From: Geobacteraceae bacterium
GTDB lineage: Bacteria > Desulfobacterota > Desulfuromonadia > Geobacterales > Pseudopelobacteraceae
Length of the DNA: 35,771 nucleotides
Assembly (NCBI GenBank): GCA_025355325.1
Contig: JANXZX010000117.1
Span: forward strand, 1 to 35,771
Direction: 5' to 3'
The notes under the pieces are model-generated. The model saw nothing but the letters and a program-made list of their open reading frames with translations. It ran no database searches and was not told the origin of the DNA. Positions 8,226 to 16,912 of the stretch are shown here, piece after piece. The first letter of the stretch is position 1. Each line of letters starts with the position of its first letter. A program made the position numbers and the translations under genes.

Positions 8226-8618
8226 TCAGTTGAATGAGCCCCGGATCAGATCTGCTTTCCAGGCGATGGTTGTCCGACCTGGAACAGATGATTCAACCAA
8301 CTCGGGAATAATGGTTGGAAAAGCCATCCTCACTTTGCCGTTTTCTACTTCTGCGAACGCCCGGGTTGATTTGACCAGCCCGTAGGCTGTTCCAGCCAAA
8401 ACACCGGATGCCGCGCCATAGGCAATATAATTGAGGTGGTCAAACGGTTTTTTCTCAAAAACCATTATGGCTCCACCGACAAGTGCGCCGATTGCAGCAC
8501 CGAAACCTGCATCAACAAAAACTTCCTTGAGGGCATTGTCCTCGGCAAACGCCGCAGAAGCAGTTGATATAAGAGAAACCAGGGTCAAGATTGTAAACAG
8601 TTTTTTACACAACTTCAT
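8226..8618 (-). CDS. Small exported protein with glycine-zipper segments
   Basis: I do not recognise a named family for this 130-residue protein. It has a signal peptide (about 1-25, ending SAAFAED). A glycine- and alanine-rich segment (about 32-52, GFGAAIGALVGGAIM) and a second one (about 67-80, YGAASGVLAGTAYGLV) follow; both have small-residue spacing typical of glycine zippers. The C-terminal 50 residues are polar. Glycine-zipper proteins are often outer-membrane or lipid-associated. AGAGGATC precedes the ATG, and a terminator follows the stop, so it looks like a genuine single-gene unit. Function unknown. Confidence 0.75.
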   Translation of the reverse strand: MKLCKKLFTILTLVSLISTASAAFAEDNALKEVFVDAGFGAAIGALVGGAIMVFEKKPFDHLNYIAYGAASGVLAGTAYGLVKSTRAFAEVENGKVRMAFPTIIPELVESSVPGRTTIAWKADLIRGSFN

Positions 8619-8714
8619 AGCGGTTGATCCTCTGAAATATCATTTATTTTACATATTTCTTAGCAATGCCCAACACTATATCACGCCAAGCGGGTTTCAT
8701 GCAACCACATAGTT

Positions 8715-11384
8715 TCAGCGTTTTTTCGACTTACCCACTGTCGGCGCAAGTGACTGCGCCAGAGCCACTTCATCGTCACGACTGCTCACCTCTCCATCAA
8801 GACGCGCCTGCAGCAACCGTTCCTTGATGTGCCGGAACAGCGGTCCGGGTTCCAGGCCAAGCGCATGAAGATCCTCTCCATCCAGCAAAGTGGAAACAGT
8901 ACGCAACCGGGTCAGGTAGAGCGATACGAAGCGTCTGATCTGCTCGCTGCTTGCCCGTGACGCGAGATACAGCAGCATCTCCAGCGCAAAGCCGCTGAAC
9001 CAGGTATACAGCTCACTGTTTCGCACATCGGCACCCTGCTTCAGTCGCCGCTTGATGGTATTCAAAGTGGTGAAAACCAGACGGCGCTGACTACAGAGCC
9101 GGGACGCCAGACGACCGGGAATCGCAAGACGGTGGCAGGCGTCGCGGAACTGATCTGCGGTAAGCCCGTCACTCAGCGCCATGAAATAAACCTGCCACGG
9201 CTCGCAGCGATCCTCAAGGTACAGCAGTCGGAACCAGGACATCACCTGCCTTGTTTCCTGAAGAACCCGCTCCGTGGCCGGCACCAGCTTAAGCGCGGGG
9301 TGTATGAACGGAAGCAGCTCGAAGGAAGACATACGAGCGATGGCCGCCAACGGCTCCTTTTCCTGCATGATCTGTACTAGTTCACTCTGCAGCCGTTCAC
9401 CTCCCAGCTTGTCGAGGAGATGCATTCGTACCGCGCTCCGCATCAGATTTTCGGTATGGGGGGCAATGTGAAAGCCGAGACGCTGCTCAAAACGGATCGC
9501 CCGGAACACGCGCGTCGGATCTTCGACAAATGACAGGTTGTGCAGCACTCTGACGACCCGTTCCTGAATATCCTGCTGACCGCCGAAATGATCGGTCAGA
9601 TGACCAAACCGGTCGCGGTTAATACAGAGCGCAAGAGTGTTGACGGTAAAATCCCGCCGGTACAGGTCATGCCGGAGCGAGGCCCGCTCAACCGTCGGCA
9701 GAGCGCCGGGGGAGTCATAATATTCAAGCCGGGTACTGGCCACGTCGATTTTGAGACCATCAGGCAACACAAGAACCGCCGTGCCGAATTTTTTGTGGCT
9801 GCGAACCCTGCCGCCATGACGTTCTGCAAAACACTCCGCGTAAAGGACTCCGTCCCCTTCAACGGTAATATCAATATCCAGGTTGGCAAAACCCAGCAGC
9901 AGGTCACGCACAAAACCGCCGACCGCGTAGACCGCCACTCCCAAAGCGTCCCCAACGGCACCAAGGGTGTGCAAGGTCGCACGAATTTCCGGCGAAAGCC
10001 GTTTACCGAGCAGTCCTGCAACCGAACGGGTTCGCGTCGGAACTTCCAGCGATTCGAGATCGTAGAGCGCACCGGTCTGCCCACGCCGCCCGCCATAACT
10101 ATACCGCATGAGATCAGTCCGCGTCACGGCCCCGACCAGCTGCGTTCCCGTAAAAATCGGCACAAAGCGGCGATTGCCGGTCACCATATAGGACTGGATA
10201 TCGGTAATGGGAGTATCAGGAGTTGCCGCCAGATATTCCGTATGCATGAAATCTGTCACCGGAGACCCGGACAGACCGTGATGCAGTGCCTTTTCGACCG
10301 TCCTTCGCGAAATCAGTCCGACCACCGTCTGTCCGGACACAACCGGCATGGCGTTGCAGTTGTAGCGCGTCAGAAGCTCACGAGCCTCGGCGATGCTGAC
10401 CGTGTCCGGTATGGTCTTGACCGGAGCAGACATGATGCTCCCCGCAGTGGCTTCGCACTTGACGGAACTCTGTAGTAGCTGTTCAAGACGCGCCAGCACC
10501 TGTTTCAGCGATTGATTATGCACTACAGCCGAGGCGGCAGTGGCATGACCGCCACCTTCGAAGCCTTTCATAATTTCAGCGGCATCTACTTCAGGAATAT
10601 GGCTGCGGGCCACCAGATAGACATGGTCTTCCATGGCGACCGCCAGAAACAGGGCATCCATATTTTTCATATCCCGCATCAGATGGGCCAGAGAGGCAAT
10701 ATCCCCAACGTAGTGGTTGCAGGACGCATGGGCAATGGAGATGACAACTCCGTTCATTGAACTGGTCTTGATGGTCGTCAGCAGCTGCTTCAAAAGCTCC
10801 ATTTGCGCTTTGGTCAACTCCGGCGTCAAGGCATCGCTCACAACGGCAAGCCGGGCTCCCTGCCCCGCCAGCCACCCCGCAACACGGTAATCTTCCGGTG
10901 TTGTCGAGGCAAACAACAAACGCCCGGTATCTTCATGAATTCCGAGCAGAATCAGCGTAGCCTCTTCGGGACTCAGCTGAATTTCCAGTTCCATCAAGCG
11001 GGTGGCCAGCAGCGTTGAGGCGGAACCGCAGGCAGCAATAGTACCGCCGGTTGGCGATATGCTTTCGGCGGTCACCGGATGGTGATCATAAATATGGATT
11101 TCGAGGCCGGGGCGACCGATAATTTCTGCGAAGCGACCGATACGGGTGCCATACTGGCAATCGACAATAATCAGGCGGGTGATTTCTTCCAGGTTGATAT
11201 CTTTGGCGCGGGTGAAGCGGGGCAGGAATTCCGGATGACGCTCAACAAAATCGCGCACCGCTTTCTCCTGCGATCCGGGAAACGACAGCAGCGCGCCGGG
11301 ATAGAGCTTGAGCGCCGCCGTCATGGCGCCCAGGCAATCGAAGTCGGCATTCGTATGAGTTGTGATTACATCCATTTTGCTCAC
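8715..11384 (-). CDS. DHH phosphoesterase-CBS-tRNA nucleotidyltransferase fusion
   Basis: The 889-residue protein joins three modules. First is a DHH/DHHA1 phosphoesterase-like part (about 1-305): NADFDCLGA at 12-20, DHH at 100-102 and GGGHATAAS at 277-285. Then come two CBS domains (about 315-430). Last is a class II nucleotidyltransferase with RNA-binding tail (about 455-880): GGFVRDLLLG at 489-498, catalytic DxD at 503-505, and VEDPTRVFRAIRFEQRLGF. In organisms with this architecture the polymerase part is known as an A-adding or CCA-adding tRNA enzyme; which nucleotides are added here cannot be told by eye. The DHH part may be a nuclease or nucleotide phosphatase. The start is GTG at 11384 or ATG at 11375, both with weak ribosome sites. 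Confidence 0.93.
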   Translation of the reverse strand: MSKMDVITTHTNADFDCLGAMTAALKLYPGALLSFPGSQEKAVRDFVERHPEFLPRFTRAKDINLEEITRLIIVDCQYGTRIGRFAEIIGRPGLEIHIYDHHPVTAESISPTGGTIAACGSASTLLATRLMELEIQLSPEEATLILLGIHEDTGRLLFASTTPEDYRVAGWLAGQGARLAVVSDALTPELTKAQMELLKQLLTTIKTSSMNGVVISIAHASCNHYVGDIASLAHLMRDMKNMDALFLAVAMEDHVYLVARSHIPEVDAAEIMKGFEGGGHATAASAVVHNQSLKQVLARLEQLLQSSVKCEATAGSIMSAPVKTIPDTVSIAEARELLTRYNCNAMPVVSGQTVVGLISRRTVEKALHHGLSGSPVTDFMHTEYLAATPDTPITDIQSYMVTGNRRFVPIFTGTQLVGAVTRTDLMRYSYGGRRGQTGALYDLESLEVPTRTRSVAGLLGKRLSPEIRATLHTLGAVGDALGVAVYAVGGFVRDLLLGFANLDIDITVEGDGVLYAECFAERHGGRVRSHKKFGTAVLVLPDGLKIDVASTRLEYYDSPGALPTVERASLRHDLYRRDFTVNTLALCINRDRFGHLTDHFGGQQDIQERVVRVLHNLSFVEDPTRVFRAIRFEQRLGFHIAPHTENLMRSAVRMHLLDKLGGERLQSELVQIMQEKEPLAAIARMSSFELLPFIHPALKLVPATERVLQETRQVMSWFRLLYLEDRCEPWQVYFMALSDGLTADQFRDACHRLAIPGRLASRLCSQRRLVFTTLNTIKRRLKQGADVRNSELYTWFSGFALEMLLYLASRASSEQIRRFVSLYLTRLRTVSTLLDGEDLHALGLEPGPLFRHIKERLLQARLDGEVSSRDDEVALAQSLAPTVGKSKKR

Positions 11385-11431
11385 GATTCGGCGTGAAGTC
11401 TTTTTGACCGTTCAGTAGAGCCGGTTTTGGG

Positions 11432-11455
11432 GACTCATCGTTACCTTAATGAGTC
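11432..11455. other. Hairpin downstream of the antitoxin gene
   Basis: GACTCAT (11432-11438) and ATGAGTC (11449-11455) form a 7-bp stem with a 10-base loop in the gap after the toxin-antitoxin pair. There is no T-run on either side, so it is at best a weak or factor-dependent terminator, or a binding site. Confidence 0.4.
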
Positions 11456-11508
11456 GGCCACTGGTGTGATTATGAAGGATACTCGTAATCAAAGTCTGGT
11501 AAGGAATG

Positions 11509-11844
11509 TCACAGAATAGCTTCAATCCCTTTACGGTGAATGACGTTTAACAACATGAGTGCCGCACCTGTAGGGCGTTTTGCCCCACGTTCCAATTGCG
11601 ATATGTACCCTACAGTAACATTGAGACATTTTGCAAATACAGACTGACTCATGTGTGTTTGTTCGCGTATCTTGCGTATGTCCTCGCTTGACAGTGGCTC
11701 AATTTCCGGTTTCTTTGTTCCCAGGTGCCGCATGGTTATTTTTTCATAAGCATTGTTTCCCAGAAGGCCGATGCCGTGCATGTCGTCGGCAGTTTCAAGT
11801 AATGCCTGTGTCAACGGGCTCGTCTTATTTATTTTTGTTGTCAT
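11509..11844 (-). CDS. HTH (XRE) antitoxin, HigA/RelB-type
   Basis: This 111-residue protein should neutralise the toxin encoded just upstream and repress the shared promoter. A helix-turn-helix of the XRE/Cro type occupies about 50-105 (IRKIREQTHMSQSVFAKCLNV and GYISQLERGAKRPTGAALMLLN). The N-terminal half (1-48) would be the toxin-binding arm. Its ATG has GGAGG nine bases upstream and lies 20 bp inside the toxin gene, so translation is coupled. Toxin-first order is typical of higBA-like pairs. Confidence 0.92.
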   Translation of the reverse strand: MTTKINKTSPLTQALLETADDMHGIGLLGNNAYEKITMRHLGTKKPEIEPLSSEDIRKIREQTHMSQSVFAKCLNVTVGYISQLERGAKRPTGAALMLLNVIHRKGIEAIL

Positions 11845-12208
11845 CGTTTATTTCCTCCAAAATTCCTTCTCTAACGGCATGGTCAAGTTGTTCCGGTTGT
11901 GCCGCAAGCCATGCCGCGCCGATCTCTCGCAAGGTTGCCAGTTCATCTTCGTCAATATTACCCCGATCATTTTTAGCAATACCGAACATAAAAACAGCCA
12001 TTTTGCCGACGCGGTAAGCAATCAACATCCGGTAGCCGCCTGAACGTCCCTGTCCCGTCCGTGCCACCCGCTGTTTGATAACCCCTCCGCCTAAATCGGC
12101 ATCCACCAGACCACGCTCGGCACGTCCAATTGCATCACGCAGGCCATGGTCGTTGATCCGTTCCTGTCGCACGTAACGGGCGAACCACCTTGTTTTAAAT
12201 ATTCGCAC
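11825..12208 (-). CDS. RelE/HigB-family toxin
   Basis: The 127-residue product resembles RelE-type toxins of the group that contain FxxRWFARYVRxERI and GGYRMLIAYRVGKMAVFMFGIAKND. In this group the YR-containing beta-strand and the FLFGFAKN-like segment are characteristic, and the proteins are thought to act as ribosome-dependent mRNA interferases. The start is GTG at 12208 with a strong GGAGGTGAA site in front. A well-formed promoter with a palindrome lies 25-50 bases upstream. The 3' end overlaps the antitoxin gene. The toxic activity is inferred from the family. Confidence 0.9.
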   Translation of the reverse strand: MRIFKTRWFARYVRQERINDHGLRDAIGRAERGLVDADLGGGVIKQRVARTGQGRSGGYRMLIAYRVGKMAVFMFGIAKNDRGNIDEDELATLREIGAAWLAAQPEQLDHAVREGILEEINDDNKNK

Positions 12209-12231
12209 TTCACCTCCATTACCACGAAGAA

Positions 12232-12260
12232 ACTATAACACTATGAATCATAGATTGCAA
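12232..12260 (-). promoter_or_regulatory. Sigma-70-type promoter of the toxin-antitoxin pair with operator
   Basis: Read leftward, TTGCAA (12255-12260) and TATAGT (12232-12237) are separated by exactly 17 bases. The palindrome CTATGATTCATAG (12241-12253, arms CTATG/CATAG) sits inside the spacer, where a bound antitoxin would block RNA polymerase. The toxin GTG is 24 bases downstream of the -10 element. Confidence 0.75.
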
Positions 12261-12327
12261 TCCGCATTTTTATAAGTACTGATTTTGGATAAAACAGTAA
12301 AGGGGATTTTCTGTGGTAGAATGAAAC

Positions 12328-12879
12328 ATGACACTGGAACTGTTTATCATAACCTACGGTTATTTAGCGCTTTTCGTGGGCTGTTTGCTGGAGGGTGGCA
12401 CTGTTGTAGTAATTGCCGGCGCCCTCTCCCACCAGGGGTATCTGCGGCTTGAGTGGGTTATCGGCATCACCTTTTGCTGTGCCTTCGGTGCAGATCAGTT
12501 CTTTTATCAGGTAGGAAAGCGGAACGGCCCAAAAGTGATTGGCCGATTTCCGAAGCTTGAGCCCAAAATCAACCGGGTGCGACTTTTTCTGGTTACCTGG
12601 CAGATTCTGGCCATATTGGGGTTCCGGTTTATCTACGGCATGCGCACCATCACTCCAGTCGTCATCGGCATGAGTGGCTTCAAGCCCCGCTCTTTTGTTC
12701 CGCTCAATCTCTGCAGCACGTTACTCTGGTCCTGTACAATTGCGGTTTTTGGCTACTTCTTTGGCCACCTGATCCAGGACACACTCACCACATTTGGCAG
12801 GTACGCATTAGCGGTTTTGGCAGCTGGCACCGTCTTCATAGTGCTCTATCGCCATTATCGGCGACCGCCGGGAACTTGA
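12328..12879 (+). CDS. DedA-family inner-membrane protein
   Basis: The 183-residue polytopic protein belongs to the DedA/SNARE-associated family, some of which act as lipid scramblases or flippases affecting membrane potential and envelope integrity. The conserved features are an N-terminal reentrant-type helix with LLEGGTVVVIAGALSHQGYL (acidic residue E22), AFGADQFFYQVGKRNG, and RFIYGMRTITPVVIGMSGF (the FRFxxGxRxxxP motif with conserved arginines). Two C-terminal helices follow (about 128-147 and 158-176). It is transcribed away from the toxin-antitoxin pair and converges on the phosphorylase gene, leaving 29 bases between them. Confidence 0.9.
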   Translation: MTLELFIITYGYLALFVGCLLEGGTVVVIAGALSHQGYLRLEWVIGITFCCAFGADQFFYQVGKRNGPKVIGRFPKLEPKINRVRLFLVTWQILAILGFRFIYGMRTITPVVIGMSGFKPRSFVPLNLCSTLLWSCTIAVFGYFFGHLIQDTLTTFGRYALAVLAAGTVFIVLYRHYRRPPGT

Positions 12880-12908
12880 GGAGTTCAGGCAAGTGCGTGC
12901 CGTTGAAT

Positions 12909-15419
12909 TTACAGCTCCACACTCCCAATCTCCATCGGCTTCAAATGCCAGATATCATTGTTATAATCGGTGATTGTCCGGTCGGTGGAAAACTTGCCGC
13001 TACAGGCTGTGTTGAGGATGCTCATACGGATCCAGCGTTCGCGGTCCTGATATGCAACAGCCACACGCTGCTGGGCATCGACAAAACTGCGGAAATCTGC
13101 AGCCACCATCCATGGATCATGCGGTGAACAGATCGCGTTAATGATCGGGTCAAAGAGACCGGGCTCGAACAGATTGAAGTGGCCGCAGCGGAGAAGATTC
13201 ATGACTCCCTGCAAGTCTGTGTCACAGGCAATCACGGCATTCGGATCATAATTGCCGCGCAATGCATCAACTTCTTCACTCGTCAGGCCGAACATGAAGA
13301 AATTATCCTCACCTACCTCTTCGCGGATTTCTATATTCGCGCCATCAAGGGTTCCGATAGTGATCGCCCCGTTCATCATAAACTTCATATTGCCGGTTCC
13401 TGAAGCCTCCTTGCCCGCAGTGGACAACTGTTCCGACAGATCGGTGCCGGGGCAGATCACCTCCATCGCGGTGACACTGTAGTTGGGCAGAAACGCCACT
13501 TTGAGCTTGTCGCCGACAGCCGGGTCGGCGTTTACTACTCCGGCAACATTATTGATCAGTGTGATGATAAGTTTCGCCATCGCATAACCTGGCGCCGCCT
13601 TCCCGCCGATCAGCACACAGCGATCAGTCCACCCTGCCGTGTCGCCACGCTTGATTCGATCATACAGATGAATGACATGCAGTATATTGAGCAGCTGGCG
13701 CTTATACTCATGAATGCGCTTTACCTGGACATCGAACAATCCTTCCGGGTTGAAATCCACTTTGCATTTGGCGTGAACAAGAGCCGAAAGCTGCGCCTTG
13801 TTGGCCTGTTTTACATCATGCCATTGCTGCCGGAATTCCCGATCATCGGCAAGTGCGGCAATCCGGCTGATCTGTTGCAGGTCGGAAATCCACCCTTCAC
13901 CGATTTTTTCGTTCACCAGCCGGCTTAAACCGGGGTTACAGCGGGCAATCCAGCGTCGCGGGGTTACACCGTTGGTCTTGTTGTTGAACTTCTGCGGCCA
14001 GAGTTCGTAAAAATCACGGAACAATCCTTGAATCAGCAACTGAGAGTGGAGGGCAGCCACGCCGTTAACGGAAAAACTCCCGACGATGGCCAGATATGCC
14101 ATCCGGATCTGCGGAACGTCACCCTCTTCAATGATCGACATACGGCGCATCCGGTCAATATCACCGGGCCAGTGACTGGAGACTTCCGCAATGAACCGGG
14201 CGTTGATCTCCAGAATTATCTCCAGAATCCGGGGCAGAAGCTGGCCGAAAAGCGGCAGCGGCCATTTTTCCAGCGCTTCGGGCAGCAGCGTATGGTTCGT
14301 ATATGCCATCGTCCGGCAGGTGATCCCCCAGGCCGTATCCCAGCTCATTCCCTGATCGTCCATCAGAATGCGCATCAGTTCCGGCACGGCACAGCTCGGA
14401 TGAGTGTCGTTCAGCTGAAAACAGTTTTGGGCGGCAAAATCGGTGAAATCACCCTTACGCACCATCACCCATCGATCAACAACATCCTGCAGACTTGCTG
14501 AAGCGAGGAAATACTGCTGACGCAATCTCAGTACCTTGCCGTTTTCGCTGGCATCGTTCGGGTACAGCACCATCGTGATATTTTCGGCTTCATTCTTGGT
14601 AGCAACCGATTCCGCATAGTCTCCTGCGTTGAATTCGCCAAGATCAAAGGCATCGGTAGCTGCCGCTTTCCAGAGTCGCAGGGTATTGACCGTGCCGTTG
14701 CGATAACCGGGAATCGGAATATCGTAAGGGACGGCCAGAACATCGCGGCTGTCAACCCAGCGGACCCGCAGTTCGCCATTTTCGGCATGAAACTTTTCAC
14801 TGCGTCCGCCGAACCTCACCCGCTGGGTATATTCAGGCCGCTCCTGCTCCCACGGGTTGCCGTCGCGCAGCCAGTGATCAGGCTCCTCAATCTGGCGGCC
14901 ATTTACGATGCGCTGACGGAACATGCCGTACTCATAGCGGATACCATACCCCATAACCGGCAGTTGCAGCGTGGCACAACTGTCCAGAAAACAGGCTGCC
15001 AGCCGCCCAAGTCCGCCGTTGCCGAGTCCGGCATCGATCTCCGCTTCTGCCAGATCCTCCAGGTTGATGCCGAGTTCATGCATCGCCTGTGTCGCGGCAT
15101 CGGTAATGCCGAGATTCAGCATGGCATTACCAAGAGTTCGTCCCATCAGAAACTCCAGCGAAAGGTAATAGCCCCGCTTGCATTGAGATTCGATGTAGGT
15201 GTAGCGGGTCTTTTTCCAGCGTTCCATCAGGCGGTCGCGCACCGTCAACGCCAGTGCCTTGTAAAAATATTTGACCGAATGGCAGTACTTGTTCTGACCG
15301 AGAGTATAGGTAAAATATCGCCGGTAATCGTAAATAAGGCCGGCAGCGTCCGGCGCCAGCGGAGGGAGCTCCGTCAGGCCGGGCGAAGTGATTATGGTGC
15401 GCTTCTTTTTATAAACCAT
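12909..15419 (-). CDS. glgP: Glycogen/alpha-glucan phosphorylase
   Basis: This 836-residue, PLP-dependent enzyme releases glucose 1-phosphate from glycogen or maltodextrin. Conserved segments are AEIDAGLGNGGLGRLAACFLDS, GYGIRYEYGMFRQ, QLNDTHPSCAVPELMRIL, ARFIAEV, NGVAALHS, KTNGVTPRRWIARCNPGLS, VQVKRIHEYKRQLLN and the PLP-lysine region GTGNMKFMMNGAITIGTLDGAN (split here only for description). The length is normal. GGAA precedes the ATG. It lies 123 bp downstream of the aminotransferase gene on the same strand. No other glycogen genes are in the window. Confidence 0.96.
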   Translation of the reverse strand: MVYKKKRTIITSPGLTELPPLAPDAAGLIYDYRRYFTYTLGQNKYCHSVKYFYKALALTVRDRLMERWKKTRYTYIESQCKRGYYLSLEFLMGRTLGNAMLNLGITDAATQAMHELGINLEDLAEAEIDAGLGNGGLGRLAACFLDSCATLQLPVMGYGIRYEYGMFRQRIVNGRQIEEPDHWLRDGNPWEQERPEYTQRVRFGGRSEKFHAENGELRVRWVDSRDVLAVPYDIPIPGYRNGTVNTLRLWKAAATDAFDLGEFNAGDYAESVATKNEAENITMVLYPNDASENGKVLRLRQQYFLASASLQDVVDRWVMVRKGDFTDFAAQNCFQLNDTHPSCAVPELMRILMDDQGMSWDTAWGITCRTMAYTNHTLLPEALEKWPLPLFGQLLPRILEIILEINARFIAEVSSHWPGDIDRMRRMSIIEEGDVPQIRMAYLAIVGSFSVNGVAALHSQLLIQGLFRDFYELWPQKFNNKTNGVTPRRWIARCNPGLSRLVNEKIGEGWISDLQQISRIAALADDREFRQQWHDVKQANKAQLSALVHAKCKVDFNPEGLFDVQVKRIHEYKRQLLNILHVIHLYDRIKRGDTAGWTDRCVLIGGKAAPGYAMAKLIITLINNVAGVVNADPAVGDKLKVAFLPNYSVTAMEVICPGTDLSEQLSTAGKEASGTGNMKFMMNGAITIGTLDGANIEIREEVGEDNFFMFGLTSEEVDALRGNYDPNAVIACDTDLQGVMNLLRCGHFNLFEPGLFDPIINAICSPHDPWMVAADFRSFVDAQQRVAVAYQDRERWIRMSILNTACSGKFSTDRTITDYNNDIWHLKPMEIGSVEL

Positions 15420-15493
15420 GTGTATGTTTCCTTCGTCTGCATATCGTTGTTTCGGTGCGGTAATGTAATTTTACGATTTATTATCGCTGCTGG

Positions 15494-15524
15494 AACCGTA
15501 CACGGTTTTGCCAATTTTGGCAAA
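15494..15524. repeat. Two abutting palindromes between aminotransferase and phosphorylase genes
   Basis: AACCGT/ACGGTT with a 2-base centre (15494-15507) is followed at once by TTTGCCAA/TTGGCAAA with a 2-base centre (15507-15524). They start about 18 bases downstream of the aminotransferase stop. They could form paired hairpins ending that transcript or be operators for glgP. No clear T-run follows on the minus strand. Confidence 0.5.
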
Positions 15525-15542
15525 TTCGAATCAAACTGCCGA

Positions 15543-16709
15543 TCATTCCGTCAGGGCACAAAAGCGCCTGACCGCCTCCGGAATAGCCTCTTCCCGGATA
15601 TTGCCGAACGCCAGCCGCAGATATCCTTCCAGGCCGGGGCCGAAGACCTCGCCCGGCAAACAGAGAATCGCCGCTTCGTCCACCAAACGTTTTGCCACCT
15701 GGCGCCCGCTGCAATCGCCAAATGGATGGCGCACCCAGGCGAAGAATGCACCACTTGCCGTCAGCCGGAACCGGTTGCCGGGTCGGGTGAATTCGGTGCG
15801 GAACAGGTCATGTCGGCGAGTCATCATATCCCGGTTTGCCGCAACCCACTGATCAAGCCGCTCGACGCCAAACTTGATCGCCTGCTGCGTTATGCGCGGT
15901 TGACAGACCACCATGGTGTCCTGTGCCTTGAGCGCATTGCGGATAAATTCCCGTGACGCAACGAGCTGCCCGGCACGGTATCCGGTCAAAGCGTAGGTTT
16001 TGCCGAAGGAAGCAATTTGCACGAAATGATCCCCCCAGGCCAGGTCGCTAAACAGGTCATGCGGACGGAGGCCGCCGGGAATAAATTCATTGTAGGTTTC
16101 GTCAAGGATAAGGGCAATATTGTGGCGGCGGGCCACATTAAACAGCTCCCGAATGGTTTCCGGCGGACTGATGGCACCGGTTGGATTGCTGGGCGAGACT
16201 ACCAGAACAGCCTTCGTTCTTTCAGTAATCAGGCGTTCAATCGCTGCCGGATCGGGAAGCCCCCGGTCAGCCTCGACAAAGGGGGCGTACACCCCGCGAA
16301 TACCGAGAATATCAAGGGCCATCGGATGATCGAAATAATAGGGCGCCTGCACTACGATCTCGTCACCTGCGCGGCAGAGCGTGACAATCGTCAGCCAGAA
16401 GGCCTGACTCGCGCCAATGGTCAGACATAAATTATCCGGCGATAGCTGTGCGCCGTATTTCCTGCCGTAATACGCGCAGATTGCCTCGCGTACCTCCGGC
16501 AGTCCCTCGTCAGGCGAATATTTGGATATGAGTGGGTCGCTCAGCAATCCGGACAGATGGTCGGTCAACTCCGGAGCGGGGGCGTAATCAGGCACCGCCT
16601 GGCAGAGATCGATCAACTCCCGGCCATCGTTCGGACGGTCGGCCAGCCACTGTTTGACCTCGGAAATGGGGGGGAAATGTACGTTGGTAATTAATGGTGA
16701 CAGGTTCAT
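15543..16709 (-). CDS. PLP-dependent aminotransferase, class I/II (fold type I)
   Basis: The 388-residue enzyme has the aspartate-aminotransferase fold signatures: KYSPDEGLPEVREAI, LTIGASQAFWLT (PLP phosphate), PYYFDHPMALD, VVSPSNPTGAISPPE (conserved Asn), LILDETYNEF (Asp and Tyr), SFGKTYALTGYRAG (Schiff-base lysine) and the substrate-binding arginine in YLRLAFG. Its substrate cannot be told from sequence. The frame is open to 16838, but the ATG at 16709 with GAGG before it gives the proper N-terminus (MNLSPLITNVHFPPI). A 72-bp copy of exactly this 5' end lies at 22283-22354, on the other side of the NosL operon. Confidence 0.93.
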   Translation of the reverse strand: MNLSPLITNVHFPPISEVKQWLADRPNDGRELIDLCQAVPDYAPAPELTDHLSGLLSDPLISKYSPDEGLPEVREAICAYYGRKYGAQLSPDNLCLTIGASQAFWLTIVTLCRAGDEIVVQAPYYFDHPMALDILGIRGVYAPFVEADRGLPDPAAIERLITERTKAVLVVSPSNPTGAISPPETIRELFNVARRHNIALILDETYNEFIPGGLRPHDLFSDLAWGDHFVQIASFGKTYALTGYRAGQLVASREFIRNALKAQDTMVVCQPRITQQAIKFGVERLDQWVAANRDMMTRRHDLFRTEFTRPGNRFRLTASGAFFAWVRHPFGDCSGRQVAKRLVDEAAILCLPGEVFGPGLEGYLRLAFGNIREEAIPEAVRRFCALTE

Positions 16710-16912
16710 ATGAGCCTCGATTTCAGAAGATTGTATCAGGCAACTATTCAGCATAGCACAGCCTTGCAATCGTAACCCCTCTGTTCTCCCCTTAACGCAA
16801 AGGGATGTGGGAAAAAACATAAAAGTGGTGACTTCCAACTAATTTGTCGAGGACAAGGCTTCCAAACAAAACAGTCAAAAGTGAAAAGGCACGACAGTGT
16901 ATCTGCCCGTAA
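16710..16912. other. Gap between aminotransferase and nosL-like gene
   Basis: No gene is seen in these 203 bases. It should contain the leftward aminotransferase promoter (candidate -10 TACAAT or TATGCT at about 16725-16755, no strong -35) and the end of the NosL operon transcript. I see no convincing intrinsic terminator. Confidence 0.3.

Noticed and set aside
9540-10475. Long open frame on the plus strand (311 codons)
   Set aside because: It lies wholly antisense within the DHH-CBS-nucleotidyltransferase gene, whose protein has clear motifs; the antisense product is rich in Arg, His and Gln, as expected for a shadow frame.
11432-11455. Rho-independent terminator after the antitoxin gene
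   Set aside because: A 7-bp stem is present but no T-run follows on either strand, so it is listed only as a hairpin.
14787-15956. Long open frame on the plus strand (389 codons)
   Set aside because: It is antisense to both the phosphorylase and aminotransferase genes and spans the gap between them; no recognisable motifs.
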